Shown: in pieces, positions 34,816 through 48,150 of the stretch
Layout of the letters: each line of letters opens with the position of its first letter
Position numbering within the stretch: the stretch's first letter is position 1
NCBI GenBank assembly: GCA_030620095.1
Contig: JAUTXW010001314.1
Location: 1,896,001-1,960,000, forward strand
Origin: Kuschelorhynchus macadamiae
Lineage: Eukaryota; Arthropoda; Insecta; Coleoptera; Curculionidae
DNA length: 64,000 bases
Direction of reading: 5' to 3'
Notes under the pieces: model-generated
What the model saw: only the letters and a program-made list of their open reading frames with translations
Databases searched by the model: none
Told to the model about the DNA's origin: nothing
Translations under genes and position numbers: made by a program

Positions 34816-35187
34816 TTTGTTTGTTTGTTATTATTTTAAAGTCGCCTTTCCATTAGTGACCAATCTGGACGGAACCTACAGCTTAACGTAGGTTCCGAAC
34901 CACGGTCCTTGGTCACTCTTGATTCCGGCCCAGACCCCACCCTCGAGCTGTTAACTCTTCGGTTACGGTGTGTATTCGCATCAATAACCCCGTAAGCGTC
35001 AATCGGCGTGAATAGGGGTGGCGCATGAAGTAGATACATTTTAAACTAGTCTGTGTTGGATTTTATTACCCCTAATATTGGTTGCAGACTTAAAAAGTCG
35101 TGCACCCATTTAGGATTCGAACCCTGGCCTTGCCAGACCACCTCCGGTGTAATCCTAAAGTTTTACGCTCTCGGCCACCTGCTGGCT
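34816..35187 (-). mobile_element. Full-length tRNA-derived SINE, second family, 16-bp target duplication
   Basis: On the minus strand it starts at 35187 with a tRNA-Ser-like head: GTGGCCGAGAGCG (A box) and GGTTCGAATCC (B box, 35123-35113). Its body differs from that of the 8580-9120 SINE, and it ends in an (AAAC)n tail at 34816-34830. The flanks are the identical 16 bp ATATATTTTAGTTTTG (34800-34815 and 35188-35203). The first ~130 bases match the other SINE closely; the rest does not. Confidence 0.88.
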
Positions 35188-35203
35188 ATATATTTTAGTT
35201 TTG

Positions 35204-37214
35204 ATTGACAGTTAAACAATTGTTTTAAAAATAAGTTTAAAAATATTCCTATTACTAAATATTAAGCTCATGATCACTGACGTATATCAACGGCAACAAG
35301 CATGTCGTTATTAACTTTACAGTGTTGTCATTTGGGGAATCTGACAAGGACAGATATTTTTGTTTTGCCACACTTATTTGCAGTACTTGTTTATTTACTT
35401 TAAACATTGCATCATAACAAACATGATTTTGTGAATGAATCAGCACAATATGTTGAGTCTCCCTGTTGTTACGTCTATGAGTCCCACTTATCAGATATAA
35501 CAATAGATAATGAGCCGCTTTAATTCAAATATAAAACAAAATACCATAATTTTTGCCAGGACACAATGGCAGTGATAACAAGAACCACAATTAGCAAAAA
35601 AGTCAACGGTTTTAGCCTCGAACAGTCGAACTATAAAGAAATGATTAACCAAAACATTTGATAATTGTTTGGATCCTTAGATATTTCTTTATTTTTTAAA
35701 TACTGTATGTAGATTTTTATTGCCATAAATGTATACGCTTCATATCAGGGCTGTCCGACAAGCGACTCCCATTGATATTTTTGGCGACTCGCCTTAAGCA
35801 TTAATTTTTATTGCATACATTTGAAAATATACACCAAAAGGGATCACTTGTAGATAGAGTGCAATGAACGCTATTTACCCTGACCCCGCGGAATGCTAAT
35901 TTATCAACCGTTTATTATGAATTTTTACTTTTCTTATCTCGTTTGACACTATTACTCTTGTTGTTTCTTGGATTAAAGGTGCCTTTTTGCTTTCCTTTGT
36001 GTGCTTTTTTGCATGTATCTGCAGTACTGATTTCACCCATTGAGTACTACTGTTTGTAACACAGAGTTCCCTATCAAATGGTCAGGACCATTTGAGAGGG
36101 AAACGCTCTCCTTTCGTTGTTATTTAACGTTTAATTACCTTATAACCTCCTTAATAAATTATTGATAAGTTCTACTAGAAACCAGAAAACATAATAAAAT
36201 AAACGTCGAAAATTGAACTAAAATTGATAAACATTAAAGAATGTAAAAAATAAAATTAGCAAAAATATTATTAAAATACCTAATATACAATAAACATGTA
36301 TATGTATGCTAAAAGGTTCATTAGTATTTTAAAAGAAAAATATGTAGTAGTTTTTTTATTTTGAAATGGATTTTATTATTTTTAGGGATTGTAACTCCAT
36401 AATTAAGTAAACATTTATTGTCAGAATTATTTTTACCGCCAACATCTGTAAATTACCTCAGTGTCAGGTATTATGGTAACGATGTGTTTCAGTTTTAATA
36501 AAATTTATATTAGATAGTTTCTCATTAATATTTACAAAATGAATTAACATACACACTGCTCATTTGCATACCTTTTTAATGTCTAGCTAATTATTAGGTT
36601 TGTAAATAAATGTATTGTGTGCTCCAAAAATGGCAGTTTATTAATACATTTGGTATTAATGTTGTTAGGTTGTTGTATCCCCAGGTTAAAGTCAAATTTT
36701 GATTTGTTTTGTGTTGATACTTTATTCCCATTAACGCTCGTATATTTGGTCTTAAAGTCTGAATATATTTTTTTCAGTTAAGATTTTTTAAAAATTTTAT
36801 TCATATTACCAAAAACATTATGATATAATTTACACCAAAATTAGTAAGTATATAGCGAAGACTAAGAGTGTTATCCTACCAAATGTTTGACTGACTATTT
36901 CTTTAATGTTTAATATCATATAAAATACATTTAAAAATATTTCTAGATTTTAAATTTTTTATTTTTACTACGCTTGTACATATTCGGGCCTGGTTGACCA
37001 CCACTTTTACCTACAACCGACTCACTACCATAATTCTTTATAAGCAATATATAATTGCATAAGACGTAAATTATTTATTACCTCGGCGACATGTTTGACA
37101 ACTCACCTCTGACCCCAGTCCGAATTGACTAATCATATTCATATATATCACTGCTATATTCGACTACTTAAATACTAGAATTTTTAGAACGGAAGCTCTT
37201 ACGGCTTTGGTCAA
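35204..37214. other. SERAC1-like intron, middle part
   Basis: No exon or supported element. A small perfect palindrome CAAATGGTC AG GACCATTTG sits at 36076-36095. A possible hAT start CAGGGCTGTCCGACAAGC lies at 35746, but no matching flanking duplication was found. Confidence 0.4.
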
Positions 37215-37455
37215 TTAAGAAATCATGGTTCTTGGAATTAAAACGTGTTAAATTGGAATTACTATCCGACGTTTCGCCTTCGATTGCACAAGGCATCTTC
37301 AGGGATCTTTACTCCACGAGATCTGAACATTTACATTCAGTGTTCAGATCTCGTGGAGTAAAGATCCCTGAAGATGCCTCGCGCAATCGAAGGCGAAACG
37401 TCGGATAGTAATTCCAATTTGACACGGTCTAATCCCAAGAACCATGATTTCTTAA
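37215..37455. mobile_element. Fold-back of two Penelope-like 3' ends head to head
   Basis: A near-perfect palindrome of 241 bases. The left arm TTAAGAAATCATGGTTCTTGG ... GAGATCTGAACA and the right arm TGTTCAGATCTC ... CCAAGAACCATGATTTCTTAA are separated by about ten bases. Each arm is about 115 bases and matches the 3' end of the Penelope-like fragment at 30939-31055. It therefore contains two copies of the hammerhead-like motif facing outward (minus core 37302-37272, plus core 37368-37398). No target duplication beyond the terminal TTAA is visible. Confidence 0.8.
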
Positions 37456-38136
37456 CTAGCATTTTTGTCATTTCAGAGATTTTTTGTCCTAACGCTCTCC
37501 GACTAATAGCTGAGTATTGATAATAAATAAATTGGTATCATAAACTGTTGAAGCACCTTGTATATTTTTATATTAGGAGTGGTGATTCGTATCATTGAAT
37601 GAAATGCATTTTTTTTACAAATGAAAGCCAATATTGAAAGAATTTAAATCAATATTGTATGAAACGTAATGAAAGTGTTTGAGCACTCATGACGTGAGAA
37701 AATATTTAGTTTTTTTTAACTACTTTTCGCAGCAATGTCTGTAACGCAGAAATACTAGAAAAACTAATGGGTAGGTTTGGCCGGAAGGTCAAAATTGGTG
37801 GATCAGATTATGTAACCATTGCCTCAAATTAGTTCACGATGCCTGTGCGATAGTGGACACAAAAATATGAACACATGTATTAAACATTATGTTAGGTTAT
37901 TTAGTCCAAATCTCATTTAATCAGTCTATATGGCTAATTTTCGTAACTGAGTTATAACAGATTCTGCTGAAATGTAATCATATCAGATTTTCAACTATTT
38001 CTAAAAAAGTGGATAACTGAATTTGTATTTTATCTTAAAAATAAAAGTTTTATATTATAGAAATATTTAAAACATTCTTTCTTACTGTTGTTGGACAACA
38101 ATGTGAATTTTAAAAAGAGGGAAATTCTATATTTAC
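37456..38136. other. SERAC1-like intron, right part
   Basis: AT-rich DNA with no supported feature. It ends at the donor of the 38137-38264 exon. Confidence 0.45.
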
Positions 38137-38264
38137 CATTAAGCATGATTTGTTTGATGTATAGACCACCCTTTGAATGTCCTACCCATACAATCGGACG
38201 GTTGCCTACACCTAATCGTAACAGCTCTTCCATCATTTCGTTACTTCTTTGAATAAGATCTGTT
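38137..38264 (-). CDS. Serac1: SERAC1-like, exon with the catalytic-serine motif
   Basis: From acceptor TTTTACAG (exon start 38264) to donor AATG/gtaaat (38137) the frame gives TDLIQRSNEMMEELLRLG, then VGNRPIVWVGHSKGGLYIK, then QIMLN. The human counterpart reads [38 protein letters not shown]. The nucleophile-elbow motif G-H-S-K-G-G contains the serine that would attack the substrate. SERAC1 acts at mitochondrion-ER contacts in phosphatidylglycerol remodelling in mammals; the same role here is inference. Confidence 0.94.
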
Positions 38265-38353
38265 CTGTAAAAGAAACAACTTGATTAGCAGGAAAAAAAT
38301 TGCGAAATTTATAAATTTTCTAATTATTGACTGACGGCTGTGTCTTTCGTGCT

Positions 38354-38355
<2 letters not shown>

Positions 38356-38431
<76 letters not shown>
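38356..38431. repeat. (TA)n microsatellite
   Basis: A pure TA run of about 76 bases in the first visible SERAC1-like intron. Confidence 0.96.
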
Positions 38432-38434
<3 letters not shown>

Positions 38435-38931
38435 GAATTGTATTTATTAAATACATTTTGATTTTCTTTTGCCAACTATTTTATGAGCGAGATGCATTTG
38501 AAAGGCAAGGTTTTGAAAATTCTAAATATTTAACTACATGGTCAACGATAATTTTAAAACGAACATATGAAAATCTCCACACGACCATACCACAAGGATA
38601 TAATAGGATATATTCATGTTAACTAGCTTAATATGCAGGTCAAACTTATACATTCTGATGAGATCACTTTATGTAACTTAACATATAACTAACTTAAATT
38701 AATACAAATTTATTTCATTCTATTCAACTCAAACAAATAAACATAAATTAAATTGGGTAAGTAGAATTATGTATTAATCCAATTATTGATTTTAAACATG
38801 ATCTTAATCTTAAGATTATCAAACTGAGATTATTTGAGGATGTGTTTTTATAGATCTTTATTCCAGAATATCTAAGTATACCAGACTGGTACTCATCGGA
38901 CCACTGTTATTGATGGTCATACAGGGTTCTT

Positions 38932-40609
38932 AGCAATTTTGAATTATCAAATTCCCTGATTTTTCCAGGTTTTCCCTGACAATTTCACGAAAATTTTAGG
39001 TTATATTTTGAGAGTTTATATTTCTTATAAAAAGCCAACAAAACTAATGAAACTAAACTTAAACGTAATTGTATCAGAAATATAAAATATTAAAGAAAAT
39101 GTTATAGTAATAGAGCAAGCACATAACTGGCAGAGGTAATTAAGTAAAAAATGCATTTATACAAAGCATTTACAAACAAAAAATTAATATATACTTTCGA
39201 AATGTCATTATAAAAATTAAATTTAAAAGAATTATAGAAAAAATAGAAAATAAGTATATCAAAATTTTCATCTCAGTTCCGATATTTCCAGTTCCATGGA
39301 TGCTGGTTCCTCTTCTAGTTTTTTATTTTTATTTTCTAAATGATAAAGTTCACTTTCGCCTCTTTTTTTTTAGATAAATTTCTTTTTCTTTCCCTTTTCT
39401 TCCTTTTTTCTTTTAACACATACCTACCCTCATTTTGTCGGAAATATTAACATTTAATGCACCACATATTTGATAAATTGCGTCATATACGTGTCTTTGG
39501 TAGATAATGGACTCCTCCAACAGACTTTCAACTAAAATATTTTTATTTCTGGGAAACCCCGACTCAAAATTAACTTGATAATATGCCACAATTTTTAAAG
39601 TAGTCATTTTGCCCCAAGAAATTGTTAAAAAATTTATCCAATCGAGTAGTTTGATTATATGTTTTGCAAAAATGTATAAAGTCGGTATCTATTAGAAGAA
39701 AGAAATTATCTCTTATTCGTACAAATACTCTAACATATTTTGGGCTCTTATATGTGAAACTCCTTGATGAAGCATGATGTTTGGTTTTAAACATGTTGGT
39801 AAAAAAAAATTTTTATTATCAAAATTTAATTTTAAAATTTGTTGGAGAACTTAATTCATAACTTGTGTTTTTAAGATATTTTGGATTAATTCGTTTAGTA
39901 TTTGTAATAGACCATCATACAAAAAAGGAACCATAGGTTTATAGCTCTGAAAGCTTTTTAAAAATAGTTCTAAAATGGCGGCAATGTGTGAAAAATCTGT
40001 TGGTCTTAAAAACGTATCTTTTAAGGCCTTTTTTTTATCTCAGGAACTGAAACATTTGATGGAAGCTTTAACTGTATCCTCCATCCAAATTTTAAGGGGA
40101 GATAAAATTTCGAAAGGCCTTTCATAGACATTTTCTAGCCATCTAATTTTACAAAATGTGTGGGGAATTTGTCACAATTTCAATTTGTAGCAGCCGTAAA
40201 GCTAGCTCTCCTGGCAGGTGAATCTTTTAAAACATAATATGCTCCCACTAGAAAGCCGATTTTCTAGTCGTCCGAGTTACTGTTATTGTGAATGCGCCGG
40301 GGGGCAAGTCTGAATATACGGGGGATGTTAAATAAAATTCTTATGTAAAAGCCGCAAAATAATTTTAAGTAATACAAGGAATGTTAAATAAATTATAGTT
40401 ATATAAACGCGACGAAATCATTTTGGGTAAATACCGAGGTAAATACAAACAAGCAACGCTGGTGGAAATATAAATTCTATCATTTTTCCAGGTTTAGTAT
40501 AAAACTCTCTGACTATTATTTTTTCTAAATTCTCTGACTTTTCCCTGATTTTTAGTCGGATTTCTGAATTACCTCAATTTTCCAGGTTTTCAGGTCGCTA
40601 AGAACCCTG
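38932..40609 (-). mobile_element. hAT-like transposon with 5-bp target duplication
   Basis: Ends are 13-bp perfect inverted repeats CAGGGTTCTTAGC, followed inward on both sides by CCTGATTTTT- and CCAGGTTTT-rich sequence. The flanks share TCATA (38927-38931 and 40610-40614). The short duplication and the CAGGGTTCTT ends fit the hAT5-type group described in insects. Broken transposase pieces lie inside on the minus strand. Length is 1678 bp. Confidence 0.68.
39413..39800 (-). pseudogene. hAT5-like transposase remnant
   Basis: Two overlapping frames read FKTKHHASSRSFTYKSPKY and FLLIDTDFIHFCKTYNQTTRLDKF, and then IVAYYQVNFESGFPRNKNIL, LVESLLEESIIYQRHVYDAI and ALNVNISDK. The 'LVExLxEESLxxQRxVYDAI' block is one I associate with the C-terminal part of a hAT-like transposase family common in insects, from memory. 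The catalytic residues are not identifiable. Confidence 0.5.
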
Positions 40610-40669
40610 TCATAGTGATTCTCAAAGAGGTTTGTATTTATCTACTGAAAACAGTATTAGATTTTTTTG

Positions 40670-41860
40670 CATTTCACCAGATTCATTTTTACTGTAATTG
40701 TGAAAAAATCACCCTCCCAGGTTTATTACCAAAAAAACGATTTGTCCAATTTTTCCTGAAAATTGCACAAAAATTAAGTATTACGTAGAATTCGTCTAGT
40801 AAAATTTTGGTAAGAATCTAAGGTGGCGAAACAAAATGGTGGCCTGGTGAAATGTTAATAAAAATATTATAATAGGATAAGAACTACTTATCCAATTTAA
40901 CTGAAATTTTGTACAAAAATCAAGTTTTACATACAAAAATGTTGGTATAAACCAAGATCGCGAAACAAGATGGCGGCCTACTGAAATGTTAAAAAAATAT
41001 TACTTAAAAACTACTTAGCCAATTTACTTGAACAAGAATCAAGTATTACGTAGAAATCGACTGGCAAAATTTTGGTACGAATCGAAGATGGCGAAACAAA
41101 GTGGCGGCTTGATAAAATATTTCAAATTTGATTTATTAAATTTTGTGCAAGGATTAAGGGAGATTAAGATAGAGATGAACTTGTAAAATTGTGATACGAA
41201 TTCAAAATGGCGGCGAACTAAAATGTTTGTAATCGTGAAAAAAGCCCACTCCGAGTTTTTACGTAGTCTCAGGTTTTAGCTTTTCTAGATGCCAAAAAAT
41301 ATGATGTCTCAATTCCGTCGGTCTGTCTGTCGTCTGTTTGCGGCGTAGCTAAAAAATTAGTTACACGACTGACTTCAAATTTTTGTTAAAAAATTAAAGG
41401 TTTTATATGGATGACCTAGTAACACTTTGTGTTAAAAAATATTTTCAAAAACTGTTTATCCAAATTACCTCACATTTTGCACTTAGGCCTAAAAAATATT
41501 TAAAAAAACTACTTATTAGATTACATTCAAGTTTTGAACAAGCTTTAGATGTGATTAGTTTTGGTACGAATTCAACATTTTTTTTTAAATCAATGTAAAA
41601 AAATCTTATTCAATTTACTTCAAACTTTTCACAAAAATTATGCGGTATGTAGAAATAAGCTGTTACGAGTTCCAAACGGCGGTCTTGAAAAAATCAGTGT
41701 GAAAACTACTGATTCGATTTATTTTAAATTATGTCTAAAAATCAAGTGGTATAGGTAGAAACTGATAAAATATTGGTACGAATCCAATATGGTGAAACAA
41801 AATGGCGGCCAATAAAAATGTTTGAAAAGACAGTATATGTATATGTGGAAATTTGCCGAT
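40670..41860 (+). repeat. Dispersed tandem repeat family, copy B (about 130-bp units)
   Basis: Units with TTGGTACGAATC, GAAGATGGCGAAACAAA and ATGGCGGCC recur near 40825, 40959 and 41090, giving a period of 131-134. Units degrade after a junction containing TCTAGATGCC, TCAATTCCGTCGG and TCTGTCTGTCGTCTG (41283-41340). This is the reverse complement of copy A. It lies directly beside the right end of the 38932-40609 hAT element, within the SERAC1-like intron. Open frames within it have no family. Confidence 0.62.
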
Positions 41861-44376
<2,516 letters not shown>

Positions 44377-44794
44377 CTGGCTTTCATCCTTTGCCAGAGG
44401 GGTCTCCATAACACATCCGTGGTATAGTTTATGGCGAGCACTCTTATACCAGGACAATCTCGAGGCAACCAGTCTTGCGGCCAACACCTACTGAAATTCT
44501 TAATGTCCTCTTGTTCATCGACGTATTCAATTTCCTCTTCGATTTGATTGGTATTGCATTGATATACGTTGTCCACATTGTCGTTTGTGTTACTACCGGC
44601 ATTCCTGGGTATTTTAACCGGTGTTGTTGTATATATCCCAGTAAATGTTCGTTTTAGTCGACCCACTTGTGGCTGGGCATCTTCCTTTACAGGTACATAC
44701 ATATCGCCGGTGGAGTGTCGCCTGACAGGCGTCAGATCTTTGAGTTTGGGGTTTTTTAAGCGCCAAGTGCCCTGGGTCCATGTTCTGTCCAGAC
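44377..44794 (-). CDS. Serac1: SERAC1-like, first visible exon
   Basis: The exon starts after TTTGCAG (44795-44800 region) and ends at donor CCAG/gtaagt (44377). It encodes LDRTWTQGTWRLKNPKLKDL, a variable charged stretch of about 75 residues including EEEIEYVDEQEDI, then FSRCWPQDWLPRDCPGIRVL and INYTTDVLW. Human SERAC1 has FKTWRQ, then CWPKTWLAKDCPALRI and VEYDTSLSDW in this order. The last two bases complete an arginine with the next exon. Earlier exons (HGLxGA motif and N-terminus) were not found to the right. Confidence 0.9.
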
Positions 44795-45160
44795 CTGCAA
44801 ATATAGATATGTATATTATAAACTGTCAATCCACAACAAAAATACACCATACCCCTACTTGGTGCTGAATGTATCCTTATATCCTTATCTATCTATATTA
44901 GAGTTCATGAGTATAGAATTCACTGCGAATAATAAATATAGCTAAAATAGATTGTAATTTACAAAAAGGCTGGTTGATATCCCATAACGCAATGACAAAT
45001 TTTAATTCTACCTAGGTGTAAATATTGCTTCGTTTTAGTCAGTAAGTAAAAGTTTGGTTTAGGTCTATTAGCAGCTGTAGTAGTTGAAAGGAGGCTTGAA
45101 GCTCGGCAAGTCGTCCAAGATAATTTTTTTCGCTCGCTGCAAATCTTATTTCAGTGGTCC
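44795..45160. other. Upstream intron of the SERAC1-like gene, start
   Basis: AT-rich DNA between the SERAC1-like exon and the tail of the next LINE. No feature is supported. Confidence 0.4.
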
Positions 45161-48150
45161 TAATTAATAATAATAATAATAATAATAAATGTCTTTTATT
45201 TCAAAATTAACATACATAAAAAAATACATTTTGTAAAAACATCACAAGAGCAAGGCGCAGTCTAGCCAGAAAGGCTGCTCTACTGAACCCCGTTCTCGTG
45301 GTAAAGGAGTTAAGCAAATAACATGAATATTATTATATTTCTTCCGTTTAACAACCACTAAAACACTCGCCATTGGTGAACTTCGGAATTAGTTGGTTAA
45401 AAAAAATAAACTAGAAAAAGATTCTCAGGATTCCTGGAGGCAACGAACATATTTTTTGTACAGAATTTTAAATTCTTTTTCATTAAGGGAAGTTAATTCA
45501 CAAGGTAGGGAATTAAACAATTTGATAGCATTGTACGTAAAAGACCTTTGATACATGGCACTCTGGTGATGTGGCATGGTGATCCTATTGCTGTCCCTAA
45601 TATTACGTGTATGTATATTTACACGAAACAAAAACTTATTCCTTATAGCAAATGGTAATGATAGATTTCTCAAAATTTTTACTAAAAAATTGCCTAAATA
45701 TAACAGTCTGCGGTTATTCATTTTTAACCAACGAAGTTCTTTGAAGGTATGGGATATATGGTCGAATTTTCTTAGGCCAAAAATAAGACGCGAACTGTAT
45801 TTTTTGAATACGATTTATATGAACTAGATTTGGACATGCCCCATATATAAAATCACAATAATTAAAGCTAGAAAGGCCTAATGACTCACACAACATTTTA
45901 CGTAAGTTAAAACTAAGAAAATGTCGGCTATTATACAATATTTTTAATGATAGATATGATTTCTGAATTAAGTTTTTCACGTATTCTTTAAAACGCAATT
46001 CCGAGTCAAGTATAATTCCCAAATTTTTTGCGGATTGCACCATAGGAAGTTTAACACCACCAATATTTAAGCTAAAATTTTCTTTTAAGAAATTTACAGC
46101 CACCCTAGTGCCAAAAAGCTTGTCTTGATTTTAAAGGATTTAGGTTAAGATTATGTTCCAAAGACTGCTGTTTAATAATATTTAAATCTTCATTTATCAG
46201 ATTTGATGAATTCATGTAATCATTGTGATTGAAATGTAAATAAATTTGAGTGTAAATTATAAAAAATAGGGGTCCCAGAATAGATCCTTGAGGCCCACCC
46301 CATAAAATTTTTATTTCATTTGAAAAAGAGTTATTGTGAGAAATTTTTTGAAATCTATTGAAAAAATATGATTTTAAAAGTTGAAGTGAGTGTTCCTGAA
46401 TTCCATAGTATTTTAATTTTGCTATTAATAAATCATGGTCAACGGTATCAAAAGCTTTGGAAAAATCAAGGAGAACCAATGCACTAAGTTGCTTATCAAT
46501 AGCCGTAATATATCATCAGTAACACCCACCAATGCTATAGATGTGCTAAAATTCTTCCTAAACCCGCATTGATTTTCCGATATAATACTATTTGTAACAC
46601 AGTATTGATACAATTGGTTAAATAAAAATTTTTTCAAAAACTTTCGATAGAATAGGTAATATACTAATTATTCTAAGATCACAGAAATTCAACGGATCTT
46701 TTATTTTTGGCAATGGTTTTCCAATTGAGACTTTCCATTGGTCTGGAAAGTAACTTACTTCTATACAGCAATTAATTAAATGTGTCACATATCTGTCTAT
46801 AAAAGGGCTACAATATTTTAACATTGATGCATTTAGACCATCCACCCCAAAAGCATCAGTACGTATTGACTGAATAATATCATGAACCTCGCCAACCTCG
46901 GTCATTCTAAAAGAAAAGGATACGTCGCTATTAAAACTATGTTCCTTATAAAAATTTTCTTTTAATGAACAGTCACAAATATTTTGCAAATATTGGCCAA
47001 AATAATTGTTAATATCATTAAGATCGGAGAGAATACTAGGAATATCTATATTTTTGTTTAGACATAAATTAAAATATTTTAAAGATTTCTAAGTTCTTTT
47101 AATATTTCTTTTTGCACAAAGGTCGTTAAGATATTTACGTTTTTCTCTTCTTACCATTGAAACAGTTAAATTTTTTAAACGTTTATAATTTTCCCAATTT
47201 TGCGCCGTTATTTTTGTCTTAAACTCCTGTAAAGCATAATCCCGTTGTTTCATATGTAATTTTAAGTTTGGTGTTAACCAAGGAGCTTTGGGTTTAGTAA
47301 TTCGGGCATGTTTAAATGGAGCATGTGCGTCGAAAATATTGAGAACATTAAACAGTTGAATTTTTCTATCTAAATTAGAATCATATAATATATCGTTCCA
47401 TTGAAGCAGCTGAAGATCACGAGAAAACGTTTCTAAATTAAAATTGTTAAAATTTCTATATGCTATTATTTTAGGTTCTACATGTTTTTTTATTATTTTT
47501 AAAGAACAATACACCAAACAATGATCCGATATATTTCCCACTGGTACAGTACCAGATTCATGAAGTAAACTGCTATCTGTAAGAAATATCGGATCTAACA
47601 AGGTAAAACAGGTTCTGGACACTCTAGTTGGTTTATTTATTATTTGTTCAAAGTTATAATATTTAAATAAAGGAACCAAAGGATTATCTATTTTAAGCAA
47701 ATTAACATTAAAATCACCTAAACAAATTATATCTCTTACCTCTGGATATATACTAGAAAAAATATTATCAAAATCATTTATAACATAATTGAAATTTAAA
47801 TTCGGGGGACGATAAAATACACAAAACGCATAAAAGTTGTTTTTTATTTTAGTTTTTAAAAGAAAATATTCTAAAGAATTATTGACTGCAAATTGAAGTT
47901 TTAGAATTTGAAAAGCTGTTTTTTTATATATGCCGCAACACATCCGCCTCTACCTACTCTATCCTTCCGAATCATGCGATAACCCGGATTGTCAAATGCA
48001 ATTACGCCATCACCATCAGAGAGCCAAGTCTCGGTGAGAAATACTAGATCAAAATCATGATGCTCTATTATTATTTTAAACTCTAAGAAACCTGTAAAAA
48101 TTGACCTTACATTTAAATGTGCAATTTTAATTAACTCATTCATAAAAACA
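45161..48150 (-). mobile_element. Decayed LINE with (TTA)n tail
   Basis: Read on the minus strand the element goes from the endonuclease start (48143) to a C-terminal block near 45425 and a simple (TTA)n tail at about 45161-45190, the usual 3' end for a group of jockey-type LINEs. No ORF1 was recognised upstream of 48143, so the copy may be 5'-truncated. Confidence 0.8.
45425..48143 (-). pseudogene. LINE ORF2, endonuclease plus reverse transcriptase, many frame breaks
   Basis: The pieces in order are IAHLNVRSIFTGF, LVFLTETWL and GRGGCVAAYI (endonuclease start); then FYAFCVFYRPP, CLGDFNVNLL and NISDHCLVYC. Then come DQWKVSIGKPLPK and SENQCGFRKNFST, then LLDFSKAFDTVDHDLLIAKL and GGPQGSILGPLFF. 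The catalytic ADD motif that should follow is deleted. The end has NHMPHHQSAMY-like and FNSLPCEL blocks. At least five frame changes separate the pieces, so this copy is long inactive. Confidence 0.88.

Noticed and set aside
34836..35187. Possible tRNA gene because of matching A and B boxes
   Set aside because: No acceptor-stem pairing, a long non-tRNA body and a flanking 16-bp duplication show a SINE.
35746..37112. Possible hAT element starting CAGGGCTGTCCGAC and ending near CACCTCTG
   Set aside because: The ends pair poorly and the flanking 8 bases do not match.
44475..44868. Plus-strand open frames opposite the SERAC1-like exon
   Set aside because: They are shadows of the well-supported minus-strand exon.
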